A DNA stretch of 64,000 nt from JASJBU01 sp963797085 (lineage in GTDB: Bacteria; Pseudomonadota; Gammaproteobacteria; Chromatiales; Chromatiaceae): NCBI GenBank assembly GCA_963797085.1, contig CAWCOA010000019.1, forward strand, positions 124,001 through 188,000. Direction: 5' to 3'. The first letter of the stretch is position 1. Each line of letters opens with the position of its first letter. The notes under the pieces are model-generated. The model was not told where the DNA came from, did no database searches, and was given only the letters and a program-made list of their open reading frames with translations. The translations under genes were made by a program, and so were the position numbers. Shown in pieces: positions 9,241-18,522 of the stretch.

Positions 9241-10478
9241 TCAGGCACTTTCTGTTTGCAAAGCAGTTCGCCCACCGACTCCACGCCTGTCATAAAAACG
9301 AATCAACCTGGGCGTGAAATCCAGTTCACCCGAATCTTTGTGTGACTGCAGAAAAGTAGATGGCGCTCTCCTCGCTGACTCCCGCCAGATTAGCTAATTC
9401 CTTGGCGCTGAATTTGGCAATATAGGTATTTGGTATCTTTAAATCCGGCTTGGCCTTTTCTCGCAGTGTCTGAAGCGCAAAATTGAGTCTTTGTGAGTTG
9501 GCACCATAGGCCAGCACCATAGCAAGATCGTCCATTCGACGTATCCGTTTGGCAAAATTTTTCACAACTAAATCCATCAACTGGGGCTCAGCCGCAACCC
9601 GATCCTGAAAGGTTTTACGATCCAATACGATCAATTCCGATGCTTTCATTGCGATTGCTGTCAGCCGACCTTGGATGACTGTCAACAAGCGCCAGTTCGC
9701 CGAAAAGTTCCCCCGCTCTAGGGTTGCAAGTGTGAGTTCACAACCGCTCATGTCATTGCGCGACACCTTGATCGCCCCTTCGTCGACGATATACGCAGTG
9801 TCACCCTCATTCTCCTTGAGAAAACAATGTCTCGTTCCTCTTAAGCAGCAAACGTTCGAAATGTCCACTATAGGCCTGCAGCAGATCGCTTTGTAGATGT
9901 CCAAAGGCCCACTGGTAGAGACTTTCAAAACGTGCCGCAATCGGAATGATGTAGTTACCGATGGACTCTACCCAGAGCTTGTCGGCCAGGGGCGAAAATC
10001 CGAGGCGGTCATACATGCTCACCGTCTCATAATTAACCGTCGCATAGGTATGAGTTACTCCACTTGAGTGCCATACACCTATGGCCATCTTAAACAGCGC
10101 TTTGATCACATCCCGACGATTTTTCCATTTCTGACGCACCGCCAGCATCCCGGCACAGGTGACCAGGGTTGGCTGCTGATATTGATTCTGCCACTGGCAC
10201 TCAATTTCAGCGCGATGTGGCGTAAGGTCAAAATACTCCTCAGAAGGCAGACCCAGCCCCGTGTCGAGACTGATGCGCAGGGTGCCTACCGGCTCTTGCC
10301 CCTCATAGGCAATGATATTCACACAACCAGGAAAAGCATCGAAACGGTCGACGATGCGTTTGTCATGGAAGTTTGCATCCCCATATTTTCCGTCCTCAAT
10401 CACATAGACCTCGTACCGCAACCAGAAGACATCATCCATCTCCTTCGCGGTACTCGCTATTTTGAGTTTCATCGCCAT
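9241..10478 (-). pseudogene. FeeM-like N-acyltransferase fused to cNMP-binding domain, multiply frameshifted
   Basis: The first ~215 residues (MAMKLKIASTAKEMDDVFWL.., RYEVYVIEDGKYGD, EEYFDLTPHRAEIE) match the GNAT-like core of N-acyl amino acid synthases (FeeM) and acyl-HSL-synthase-like enzymes. They run into a Crp-type cyclic-nucleotide-binding domain (ETLFSQGE, AYIVDEGAIKVS, a GELFGELALVDSHPRSA phosphate-cassette-like segment) and a helix-turn-helix-like end (FSAKELANLAGVSEES). Continuous reading needs four corrections: an extra base near 9809, a missing G in the G5 run near 9712, an extra base near 9662 and another near 9361. With these the gene ends at the TGA at 9241. As written it cannot make the protein. 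The start has AGGAG 7 nt upstream. It lies 44 bp downstream of the ThiF-like gene in the same orientation. Confidence 0.65.
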
Positions 10479-10522
10479 GCGAATCTCCTGCTATCTGTCA
10501 GTTTGTAACCTAGTGCACCTCG

Positions 10523-11428
10523 TCACTGTCTCGCCATTCCATCAAACGCTCGATCCATTTTTAACTGACGAAACCGTTTCACAACCCAGCGGCGCTTCAC
10601 CCTTTGTAGCCAATTCCGGTTGCCTCCATAAAGATGCCCCTTGACCAACTTTTGCCGATAGGCATCAAACTGCAAATAGTGTGGCGCTATAAAGGAAGGT
10701 TTATGTCCCAGAAGAATCCGTACGGCTTCTGCCCCTACCAGACAGGCTGCCTGTTGAACGCCAATAATCGATGAAGGCCCCCGGCCTTCAGCGGGCCTGA
10801 CGGTAGTCAGGTCCATATAGGGCAGATGTAATGCCCTTGGCGCAAGTCCCATGAGGAAGTTTACTAACTGTTCGAAAAAGGGTTGAGCATCATGCAAATC
10901 GAAATATTCGTCGAATGAGAGACCACCGGGAGCAAAAACATGCAAGGTTCCTGAAAACCCCAGCGGGGCGGCCGTCAATGCTGGAATTGAATGATTCCAG
11001 GCTTCGGCAAATAGCTGGCGCCTGATATCCAAGGCAAAAAAATCAATACCGTCAACCAGTAGATCCACCCCAGCGAGAAAGGATTGCAGATTCGACCTGG
11101 TAATACCACCGGTTAGGATCGTTACTTCAACCTGTGGATTGATGGCACGCAGCATGTCTGCAGTAACCTCGGCCTTATTGCGTCCAATTGTTTCAATATT
11201 AGCCCCAATTTGACGATTGAAATTGGCCAGTGAAAAGCTGTCGGGATCTGCGATACGAAAGCGCCCGACACCCATGCGAGCAAGTGTCTGGGCATGCACT
11301 CCACCAACCCCACCGCAGCCGGGAATAGCGACGGTTTTTGTCGATAATTGTGAGAGTTCCTCCTCACTGATAAGGCCTATATTTCGCTCAAATGCATCAT
11401 GCGGCGAATACTGAAGGTCTTCTTGCAT
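10523..11428 (-). CDS. ThiF/E1-like adenylyltransferase
   Basis: I chose the ATG at 11428 (MQEDLQYSPHDAFERN) because a GGGGA lies upstream and family members begin close to this point; the frame could extend to 11515. The 301-residue product has the Rossmann motif PGCGGVGG at ~36-43, the ATP-binding DPDSFSLANFNRQ at ~61-73, and a central VDLLVDGIDFFALDIRR, all typical of E1/ThiF/MoeB enzymes that activate a C-terminal carboxylate as acyl-adenylate. I see no zinc-binding CxxC pairs. No ubiquitin-like or sulfur-carrier gene is adjacent; instead it precedes a FeeM-like acyltransferase, and a nitroreductase-like gene lies 6 kb away. ThiF-nitroreductase combinations are known (for example mycobacterial Rv1355c), which suggests modification of a small molecule rather than thiamin synthesis. 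That role is inferred. Confidence 0.75.
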   Translation of the reverse strand: MQEDLQYSPHDAFERNIGLISEEELSQLSTKTVAIPGCGGVGGVHAQTLARMGVGRFRIADPDSFSLANFNRQIGANIETIGRNKAEVTADMLRAINPQVEVTILTGGITRSNLQSFLAGVDLLVDGIDFFALDIRRQLFAEAWNHSIPALTAAPLGFSGTLHVFAPGGLSFDEYFDLHDAQPFFEQLVNFLMGLAPRALHLPYMDLTTVRPAEGRGPSSIIGVQQAACLVGAEAVRILLGHKPSFIAPHYLQFDAYRQKLVKGHLYGGNRNWLQRVKRRWVVKRFRQLKMDRAFDGMARQ

Positions 11429-11635
11429 TGAGTCATCCCCATTAAAGTCGTCAACAACTGATGATAGTCGTTCGGAAATTTTGCAGCGAATCGGGGTGCA
11501 CAGGTTATTTAGCAAAGATCCGAGCTATATAATAGTGCATCTTTTTGATGTATTCATGGCTGCAGTGTCTACCCTTGCTGTCTTGGGCAGTCCTGAAAAA
11601 AAACATTTCAGTCATTCACGCTTGACGCGATTCAA

Positions 11636-12373
11636 TTACCCAGGTCGTTTATTGTTCTGAACTGTGAATTTCTCATGCTTGATCAGGCAATTTACCGAAC
11701 ACTCAGAATTTTTCTCCTCCAACGGAAACTGATCCATGCGCACATTCAAATATGTATACAACTGTTTCAGCCAAAGTGGCTGTCGTTTATCAGGCGTGAA
11801 CTCCCTGAGCCGGAAATCAAAGGGGGCAATCAGCACATGGGCTTTATCGGTGCCAATAGCTGAAACCAGGGCATACAACTCCTCCACACTTCGATTGCCG
11901 ATCGCCAGACAACCCACTGACCAGGCACTGCCATGAATGAAAATATTTGAACCTGGAGTCTTTCGCCCCTCGTCCAAGGCATTTTTCCAATCGTAAGCAT
12001 TGGGATAATTAAGCTTCAACGACAGGTGGAAATTACTGTTTGGATTCAGCCCATCGATCCGATAAAAGCCTTCAGGCACCTGCTTATCGCCCTCGCGTAA
12101 TTTCGGCCCAGTATGTCCACTGGCTGCAAATATCGGATAATCATGAACATGCCGCCATTGCTTGCCCTGCCAAGCCCAAAGCTCAAGCTTTCGAGTCTCT
12201 TTCAATGCGATGAGTTGGATACGCTCAGGAGGATAATGGAGATCCGCATATTGGAATCGCGCCTTGAGGAGACGCCAGACTTCGGGGTCTACAATTGGGT
12301 TAGATTGCTTGTGCACCGCTTCTGCCGACCCGCATATCAACAATACCAGCAGGAATACAAATAATCGATTCAA
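11636..12373 (-). CDS. Murein L,D-transpeptidase, YafK type
   Basis: 245 residues with a signal peptide (MNRLFVFLLVLLICGSAEA). The YkuD catalytic signature is IFIHGSAWSVGCLAIGN, with His147 and the nucleophile Cys155. ERIQLIALKETRKLELW and the GHTGPKLREGDKQVPEGFY segment are typical of the YafK/ErfK-like branch. Such enzymes act on peptidoglycan stem peptides in the periplasm; the E. coli homologue DpaA (YafK) detaches Braun lipoprotein. Its start overlaps the end of the amidotransferase gene by 4 bp (ATGA), so the two are translationally coupled. Confidence 0.85.
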   Translation of the reverse strand: MNRLFVFLLVLLICGSAEAVHKQSNPIVDPEVWRLLKARFQYADLHYPPERIQLIALKETRKLELWAWQGKQWRHVHDYPIFAASGHTGPKLREGDKQVPEGFYRIDGLNPNSNFHLSLKLNYPNAYDWKNALDEGRKTPGSNIFIHGSAWSVGCLAIGNRSVEELYALVSAIGTDKAHVLIAPFDFRLREFTPDKRQPLWLKQLYTYLNVRMDQFPLEEKNSECSVNCLIKHEKFTVQNNKRPG

Positions 12374-13089
12374 TCCAAAGCCCCGTGCTTCCTGACTCTT
12401 TGCAGCCAGTTTCCGTATATCACATCGGAAATTTCGTGGAGTTGTTCAATACGCTCACGAAGATTCTCTTTCATCGACTGCGCTGATTGGATGCAGCATG
12501 AATCGAGCTTGAGATCACTGCCGTATTTATCGATCCAGGCCTCGACCATTTCCACGGTCATCTCCAGATGGAACTGCATACCGAGATGATCACCCATCAC
12601 ATACCCCTGGTTTTTATAGCAGTCACTCATCAGCAGGGGTTGGCTGCCTGGTGGCATGGAAAAGGTATCCGCGTGCCAATGAAAGGTATCGAACTCCACC
12701 GGCAAGCCAGCCAGCCAACCATCGTGATTATTGCTGCTCAGGCGGTACAAGGGATACCAGCCAATCTCCATGCCCTCGCCGCGGGTCACTGCTCCACCCA
12801 GGGCTTTACTAATCAACTGACCGCCAAAGCAGATACCCATCATCGGTATACCCGCCTCATGCGCCTTGCGTATCAGATCCAATTCATGATCGATCCACGG
12901 CAGATCATCGTTGACGCCGACAGCGGCGCCCATGAAGACCAGCCCTGAGACAGCATCTACGTCGGCAGGCACTGGGCGGTTTGCATCGATGCAGACGAGC
13001 TCCCAGGGAATATCCTCCCGATCAAGAAAATCTCCCAAATAGCCGGGCCCCTCACAGGCGATATGCCGAAAGATACGAATTGGCTTCAT
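12370..13089 (-). CDS. Class I glutamine amidotransferase (GMP-synthase-like)
   Basis: 239 residues forming a single GATase1 domain. The nucleophile elbow is GICFGGQL (Cys87), and the His/Glu pair is in MQFHLEMT (His174, Glu176). No synthetase domain is fused. Stand-alone proteins of this type release ammonia from glutamine or hydrolyse gamma-glutamyl bonds; the specific substrate cannot be told. It is the first gene of a two-gene unit with the L,D-transpeptidase, which hints at peptidoglycan or envelope amide chemistry, but that is inference. Confidence 0.85.
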   Translation of the reverse strand: MKPIRIFRHIACEGPGYLGDFLDREDIPWELVCIDANRPVPADVDAVSGLVFMGAAVGVNDDLPWIDHELDLIRKAHEAGIPMMGICFGGQLISKALGGAVTRGEGMEIGWYPLYRLSSNNHDGWLAGLPVEFDTFHWHADTFSMPPGSQPLLMSDCYKNQGYVMGDHLGMQFHLEMTVEMVEAWIDKYGSDLKLDSCCIQSAQSMKENLRERIEQLHEISDVIYGNWLQRVRKHGALD

Positions 13090-13218
13090 ACGTCGATAAT
13101 ATTTCTTCTCATGCGTCGGAATATTCTACCCTCAAACCCATACTTGTGGGAAAGTTAAGGTATGAATTGCCCATCATCGATTGCTCATTCCCCGATATTG
13201 AGGTTCACTTGGCAAGCA

Positions 13219-13809
13219 TCAGATACCGGCCGACAGAGTGGTAATCGGCGATATGTCCGCGGTTATCACATAACGCCAGGGGCCTCCAGGAACCAGGGCA
13301 TCGAATGGATAACAGGTAATGAGCACCAATTGTCGCGGTTCATCGGGACTGATTAACCATCCAGCCTGTTCATGATGTACCTGCCGGTATTTCACGGTGT
13401 ATTGAACCTTATCCCCATCGGCGGTGTGTATTAGCAAGGCATCACCGATTTCCAGATACTCCAGAAAACGGAAATGCGTGTCCCTGTGTCCACTGATCAC
13501 ACTTTTCCCTTGCCCACCAGGGTGTGCTGTACCTTCAAACCAACCCGGACCGAATGCCAGCGCCCTGCCGTGTCCTCCTGAGAGTATATAGCGCGACAGC
13601 CCGAGCCTGGGTATTTCCAGTCTGGCTACCGGCCAGGTATCCGCCCAAGGCCAGGGCACTACTCGCTCACCTGGTCTGGATGTGTTGGCCCAGGCATCGG
13701 CGATCAAATGCTCGGCCAACCAAGCCTTGGCATGAATCCAGCCCCCACTGGCCAGGTGCCCCAATCCAGCAATAAGCAGAACGATTATGAGCCAGTTTGA
13801 GACCTTCAT
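13219..13809 (-). CDS. Class GN sortase
   Basis: 196 residues. An N-terminal TM anchor (LIIVLLIAGLGHLASGG) is followed by a sortase barrel with all three active-site residues: His108 in SGHRDTHF, Cys166 in LITCYPFD and Arg179 in GPWRYVI. This is the Gram-negative (GN) class of the proteobacterial Pds system. The ATG at 13809 overlaps the stop of the target gene (ATGA), so translation is coupled; the frame reads further upstream only inside that gene. It is expected to cleave the LPQTG signal of the neighbouring protein in the inner membrane. Confidence 0.92.
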   Translation of the reverse strand: MKVSNWLIIVLLIAGLGHLASGGWIHAKAWLAEHLIADAWANTSRPGERVVPWPWADTWPVARLEIPRLGLSRYILSGGHGRALAFGPGWFEGTAHPGGQGKSVISGHRDTHFRFLEYLEIGDALLIHTADGDKVQYTVKYRQVHHEQAGWLISPDEPRQLVLITCYPFDALVPGGPWRYVITADISPITTLSAGI

Positions 13810-15953
13810 TTCACAGCAATCCTCGGTGCTAGCCGGATAAGGAGTGCTAGAAGCAGCAACCCTAGGCCAATCAGCAGATGCAATTGAGCTGCTGTCCCAG
13901 TTTGAGGTAGACGACCGAAGACCTTGGATGCAGTCCATCCATGTGGCAGGTTTGTCAGTACGGCACGCTGTTGCAAGCCCTCGTATAGAGTGCGGACTGG
14001 CGTTCGATCAACTACGACCAGGCTGGTATAACGACTGAGCAACTGGTGTTTGAGAGCCAATTCCAGGATTGCACCGGGTACCTGGCTTGCATCAGCCTCA
14101 TGGCTGAGGCCAGCCATCAGATGCTTGATCTTCGCACGGCCCCAGAGGGTATGTATGCCCGGTTGCTCGCTCGTCTTTTGCAATGCCAGGGCCTGTTGCC
14201 AGTGGGAGCCGGCAATCTGGCCCTGCAGACCCAGATCACCGCTCAGTTCATCGGCTTTCAGAGCAACCAGCAGCGGTTCTCCCCGGTAGAGATCAGGAAC
14301 TTTTGCCGGATAACTCTCGAGAGTTCGGCGATCACTCCAGGCTATTTGAATATCGGTCAGCACCGGATATTTCAACTTATCAAAAAGCACCTGCATGCGT
14401 GACTGCACCTCTGAAAGATCCCCGATATAGGTGTGGCTACCGCGTCCGAACTCAGCCGCTCGTTGCATGAAATAGCCATTCGGCGCGGAGCCAATGCCGA
14501 TAGTGAACAGGCGACTGTCTGCCAATTCCCGTTCAATCAAGTTAAACAGCTCCTGCTCGTTGCCCACACTGCCATCGGTCAGAAATATCACCTGCCGCAG
14601 ACGGCTCGATGCAGATCCATCCTGCAGGGCAAGACGCATCGCCGGCAACATTTCGGTGCCGCCACCAGCCTCCAGGCTGCCTATGTATTGCAGCGCCTGA
14701 GCAACATTTCGCCGGGTCGCGGGCATGGCGTCTTTGAACATTGCTTGAGTATGGCTATTGAACTGAATTAGATTAAATCGATCCACTGGCTGCAATTGCC
14801 TCAGCGCCAGCTGCAGCGCAGCCTTGGCCTGCTTTATCGAGGCGCCATGCATCGACCCTGAGGTGTCCACGACAAATATCACTTCGCGGGGCGACCCAGT
14901 CGCGGAGTGTTCCAGCTCCGGTGGAACCAGCATCAGGAGTGCGTAGTCCTGACCTTCCCACTCTTCACTGAAGATCACTGCCCGCGGGGTTTGGCCTGTC
15001 TTTGGCTGCCACTGCAGCTCAAAATCACGATCGGCAGGGACTGCTCCTGCCTTCAAGTTCAGCTGATAGACCCCCTGCTCATCCAACTGCTGCACCAGCT
15101 CATGATACGGGCTGTGAATCTCTTCCACCGCCATGCTAGGGTTCAGCCTGATCGACAGACTCACTGGATTGACGGGACCAAACCGAGGATCCGCTACGGG
15201 TGGTGTAATCTGACTCGCATCAGGGACCTGGTCAGTGTCGAGCGCCCACCCAGTACCTCGCAAAGGAATCGACTCGTTGCCAGCCAGTGAAGTACCTGGG
15301 ATATAGCGGGGTCCGACCACCATCGGGAAGCGCAAGTGAAAGCGGCCCTGGTCATAATGCAGGGTTTGCTGATACTCGATTTCAATCCGTATCACTTCCC
15401 CAGGCCCGATGTTCGCAACTGAAGTGGTAAAAATATTGGGTCGTTGCTGACTCAATAAACTTGCCCTGCGGCCCGTTGATTTGGCCTTTTCATACCGGGC
15501 TCTGGCTTTCTTACTCTCCTGTATTTCACCTTCGAGTAGCCGATCACCAATCTTCATGCGTAATTTCTCGACAGCGCTATTCTCCGGCAGGGGAAATTGA
15601 TAGATTCCCTCCAACCAATCGACACCAGAATGGCTGAATTGCTGCACGACCACGACTCTTGCCAGCATGCCATGAATCTCAATCTGTACATCGGTTGAAA
15701 CCAAGGGAGCATCGTCAACCCACCTGCCATCCAGTGTGTAAAGAGATAGATTCCCTCTTCCAGGGCCATCCTCCGATGCCAGAACCTCTGTACTTGTAAC
15801 AAATACCAGTAGTATGAATAACATCGAAGCCGCCATACCGGTCCACAAGGCTGCCGCCAAGGTCAGCAGCAGATCTCTTATCACCTCCTGACTTTGTAAA
15901 CCATGGCGGGTCGATGTTAGAGACTCAGATTCATTTCGGGTGGTCTTGGTCAT
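13806..15953 (-). CDS. Marine proteobacterial sortase target protein (VIT-vWA, LPQTG)
   Basis: 715 residues. After an N-terminal membrane segment (~30-58) comes a VIT domain (~60-190, inter-alpha-trypsin-like: VVVVQQFSHSGVDWLEGIYQ), then a von Willebrand A domain from ~345 with the MIDAS motif VVDTSGSM. The C-terminus is a sorting signal: LPQTG at residues 682-686, a hydrophobic helix, and a basic tail (RLAPRIAVK). It is the only LPxTG-like protein seen in the window and is coupled to the sortase gene by a 4-bp overlap, as expected for a dedicated substrate. Its biological role is not established. Confidence 0.92.
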   Translation of the reverse strand: MTKTTRNESESLTSTRHGLQSQEVIRDLLLTLAAALWTGMAASMLFILLVFVTSTEVLASEDGPGRGNLSLYTLDGRWVDDAPLVSTDVQIEIHGMLARVVVVQQFSHSGVDWLEGIYQFPLPENSAVEKLRMKIGDRLLEGEIQESKKARARYEKAKSTGRRASLLSQQRPNIFTTSVANIGPGEVIRIEIEYQQTLHYDQGRFHLRFPMVVGPRYIPGTSLAGNESIPLRGTGWALDTDQVPDASQITPPVADPRFGPVNPVSLSIRLNPSMAVEEIHSPYHELVQQLDEQGVYQLNLKAGAVPADRDFELQWQPKTGQTPRAVIFSEEWEGQDYALLMLVPPELEHSATGSPREVIFVVDTSGSMHGASIKQAKAALQLALRQLQPVDRFNLIQFNSHTQAMFKDAMPATRRNVAQALQYIGSLEAGGGTEMLPAMRLALQDGSASSRLRQVIFLTDGSVGNEQELFNLIERELADSRLFTIGIGSAPNGYFMQRAAEFGRGSHTYIGDLSEVQSRMQVLFDKLKYPVLTDIQIAWSDRRTLESYPAKVPDLYRGEPLLVALKADELSGDLGLQGQIAGSHWQQALALQKTSEQPGIHTLWGRAKIKHLMAGLSHEADASQVPGAILELALKHQLLSRYTSLVVVDRTPVRTLYEGLQQRAVLTNLPHGWTASKVFGRLPQTGTAAQLHLLIGLGLLLLALLIRLAPRIAVK

Positions 15954-16095
15954 CTGTCCCTCCCTCTTCTACCGGCTTTTTCTGTGCCTCCCATATCTTT
16001 CTTTCACGCAATACCCAATGATCTGAGTCATTGACCCATTCCTCGGGTAATGCGTTGATAAAATCATCGCTGATCGGCCTTTGGCAACAATTCAT
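15931..16095 (-). CDS. Small protein in the sortase operon, 54 aa
   Basis: A short open frame starting at the ATG at 16095, which overlaps the stop of pdsO (ATGA), and ending inside the start of the target gene (23-bp overlap). The product begins MNCCQRPISDDFINALPEEW and is hydrophilic and acidic, with paired cysteines at residues 3-4 and several Trp residues. The tight double overlap argues for translation. It has no TM helix and I recognise no family. It may help the export or sorting of the target, but this is only suggested by position. Confidence 0.5.
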   Translation of the reverse strand: MNCCQRPISDDFINALPEEWVNDSDHWVLRERKIWEAQKKPVEEGGTDDQDHPK

Positions 16096-16784
16096 GATGC
16101 ATCCTCCGGCAGAAAAGTGAGCACCACATAACGGTCAAAACCCAGCCGTTCTGGATCGTTTTCAGGATAGATCGCCGCCCCTTCCCCGTTATCCCGCACG
16201 ACAATCCGCTGTGTTGCGACGCCCGCATTAATCAAGTGCTGGGCAACAGCTTCAGCCCTGAGTTTTGTCAGCTGTCGGTTGTAGTCGACGCTGCCACGGA
16301 CATCGGCTGATGCACGCACCTGAATATTCAATTCCTTGAAGGCATTCAGCATCCCGGCCAGGGCATCGAGATGAGGTTGAAGGGCAGGCTCAACGGCGGC
16401 ACTCTCGGTACGAAACCTCAAGCAAAAGGAAAATCCATCAGCGATGGCATGGAGGCGCGTACGGTTTGCCTGCAACTGCTGCAGCAGCCTGGCATGCTGC
16501 CCGGCTTGTTGTGCACTCAGCAACTCGACCTGCTCATTTGCATGCACCAACTCCCGACTGGCATGCAGGATTTGGTTATTTTGCTGTTTAATCTGGCCAA
16601 ACAGTACCCCACCTATTAAACCCGCCATTACGCCGGGCGGCCCTGCAATAACCCCTCCCGTCAATGCGCCTATCAGTGGGCTTTTAAGGTCTTCAGTATT
16701 GATCTTATCGGAATTTTCAGTAACTTCGGCATGGCCGTTCAATGCCAGACTCAAGAGTACCAAAGCAGTCACCACCTTCTTCAT
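16092..16784 (-). CDS. pdsO: Sortase-associated OmpA family protein
   Basis: 230 residues with a signal peptide (MKKVVTALVLLSLALNGHA). A glycine-rich hydrophobic segment (IGALTGGVIAGPPGVMAGLIGG) precedes a coiled coil (~85-125) and a C-terminal OmpA-like domain (NIQVRASADVRGSVDYNRQL, RAEAVAQHLINAGV) that would bind peptidoglycan. This architecture is that of PdsO, the OmpA-like partner in proteobacterial sortase systems. A GAGGGG lies upstream of the ATG. It is the first gene of the operon pdsO - small ORF - target - sortase. Confidence 0.88.
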   Translation of the reverse strand: MKKVVTALVLLSLALNGHAEVTENSDKINTEDLKSPLIGALTGGVIAGPPGVMAGLIGGVLFGQIKQQNNQILHASRELVHANEQVELLSAQQAGQHARLLQQLQANRTRLHAIADGFSFCLRFRTESAAVEPALQPHLDALAGMLNAFKELNIQVRASADVRGSVDYNRQLTKLRAEAVAQHLINAGVATQRIVVRDNGEGAAIYPENDPERLGFDRYVVLTFLPEDAS

Positions 16785-17042
16785 AACATCCCCTCTCAGA
16801 TTGATCCAACGTACCCACCATAGTGAAAATACCGTTTGCCGTTAATTTCGCTGGAGTTCATTCGGCAAGGGGAATTACAGCTCAATAATGAGGCGAAGAG
16901 ATTGCGAAACAGTGGCAAGACAGTGGCTGAATCTGCCCAGTGGCTGACAATTTCCAGCTCATGCAAAACTGAGCCTCAAATACCTATTCAATTCAATTTC
17001 TGAGAACGCCAAAAGATGGCCTCCCGATGGTTGCAGTCCACC

Positions 17043-17219
17043 TCATTGATCGTTTTCCATCCCGTTTTCTTTGACTGACAACGTCGTGAAATCCAAGTAT
17101 TGGAAAAACACCTCGGTTTGATGCGCAGGCTGTGTCTTGTGTGATATTTCTAGAATTTCATCAAGGGTGTTCATCGTCACCCATGCCAAGCCTTTTTCCC
17201 AGCCCTGCTGAGTAGGCAT
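17043..17219 (-). CDS. Possible small protein, 58 aa
   Basis: An open frame (ATG 17219, TGA 17043) in the 659-bp gap between pdsO and the nitroreductase-like gene. The product begins MPTQQGWEKGLAWV and contains an amphipathic acidic helix (NTLDEILEIS) and an aromatic strand (EVFFQYLDF), so the composition is protein-like. No strong ribosome binding site is visible and no family is recognised. The rest of this gap shows only AT-rich promoter-type sequence. Confidence 0.3.
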   Translation of the reverse strand: MPTQQGWEKGLAWVTMNTLDEILEISHKTQPAHQTEVFFQYLDFTTLSVKENGMENDQ

Positions 17220-17443
17220 GAAAACGACATGCTAGCTGTGAGTTGCAGCTAGGTTTAAGCATAGATCCCTAATCTGCAGCTTATTCACTTTTCAGTTGAA
17301 GTATTCCGAGCTAATATCTGCAGGGTAGTCAATTACGATAAAGGGAAAGGTTGTGCAGGTCGTTTTCAAATTCACGATCAGATTGCGCTCGCTGATACAT
17401 CCTAGCGATACAAATCATTAAGGAATTTTACTAGCTAATTGAA

Positions 17444-18520
17444 ATGAGCATCCTATCTGATAGCGATTTTGAGCTGATATTATCTGCGGCGATACGGGCA
17501 CCATCTGGTGGTAACATGCAGCCTTGGCTGATAAAACGCCATGGTGATGCTATCACCCTGTGTATAAATCATGCCCGATCGCACAACCTGCTGGACGTCC
17601 ATGGCTCAGCAGCGATTTTCAGCTTGGGTATGTTAGCCGAGAACATGCTTATAGCGGCGGGAAATCTGGGGTATCGTTGTGAAATCCATTTTTCATCAGA
17701 CGATCAACATCAGACAGGCAACCTAGTTGTTACTATTGTATTTGTCGAAATAAGCGAACCGGACGAAACTTATCGACGGTTATTCGTTGCATTGAACCAC
17801 CGCTGTACAAACCGCCGCCTGCACACAGGGGACTTGTATACCGATGATAAAATACGATCACTTGGCCGACATTTCCAGGATTCAGGCTGCAAGCTTTCTT
17901 TCCTGAGCAGCAAAACATCTAAGCGCGAACTACTCAGGGTATTAGCCGAGAACGATATTTTCAGGTTACGGCATCCTGCTTCGCTTAATCAACTACTCAG
18001 TGAGATCCGCTGGGATGAAGAAGAAACCACGGAAACGCGGGATGGGATTGATCTAAAGACGCTTGAATTGCCCAAGGCGGGTGAGATTTTCCTGAAACTG
18101 CTATCCAGAATACCGACCTTAGCCAATAGATTTCCGACTTTCATCTTAAAACAATTTTCTAAGCCGCCCATAATTCGCAGCTCCCACATTGGGTTGGTTG
18201 TCATTGAGGACGCTTACTCTGATCAGTCTATGTTCCAAGCGGGGAAGCATACGCAACGGCTCTGGCTGATGAGCACCATTGAAAACATCGGTTTTCAACC
18301 ATACACAGTACTGACATTTAATCTATTGCGAGTGCTATTGGCCAATGGAGAAGGATTCACCGAACGTGAACAGGCCAAAATTCGGAGAGACGCGGAACAA
18401 GTCTGCCGAATCTTCGGCATGCCTGAAACAAGTATACCCGTATTTATCTTTAGACTCGCTAGAGCACCACAACCTGAAACAAAATCATTGAGACTGCCTG
18501 AAAATTCATTCCTGGCTTGA
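17444..18520 (+). CDS. Nitroreductase-like flavoprotein
   Basis: 358 residues. The N-terminal AIRAPSGGNMQPWLIKRHGD is the FMN-binding opening of the nitroreductase superfamily. The middle (ALNHRCTNRR) and the C-terminal third (QAGKHTQRLWLMSTIENIGF, the R-LWL-A helix of the family) resemble Acg-like or ThiF-linked nitroreductase domains rather than the short NfsB type. There is no signal peptide. It is followed two bases later by the start of an epimerase-like gene, so they formed an operon before that gene was broken. Because related proteins are fused to or neighbours of ThiF domains, it may belong with the ThiF/FeeM-like pair at 9.2-11.4 kb. Confidence 0.7.
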   Translation: MSILSDSDFELILSAAIRAPSGGNMQPWLIKRHGDAITLCINHARSHNLLDVHGSAAIFSLGMLAENMLIAAGNLGYRCEIHFSSDDQHQTGNLVVTIVFVEISEPDETYRRLFVALNHRCTNRRLHTGDLYTDDKIRSLGRHFQDSGCKLSFLSSKTSKRELLRVLAENDIFRLRHPASLNQLLSEIRWDEEETTETRDGIDLKTLELPKAGEIFLKLLSRIPTLANRFPTFILKQFSKPPIIRSSHIGLVVIEDAYSDQSMFQAGKHTQRLWLMSTIENIGFQPYTVLTFNLLRVLLANGEGFTEREQAKIRRDAEQVCRIFGMPETSIPVFIFRLARAPQPETKSLRLPENSFLA

Positions 18521-18522
18521 AT

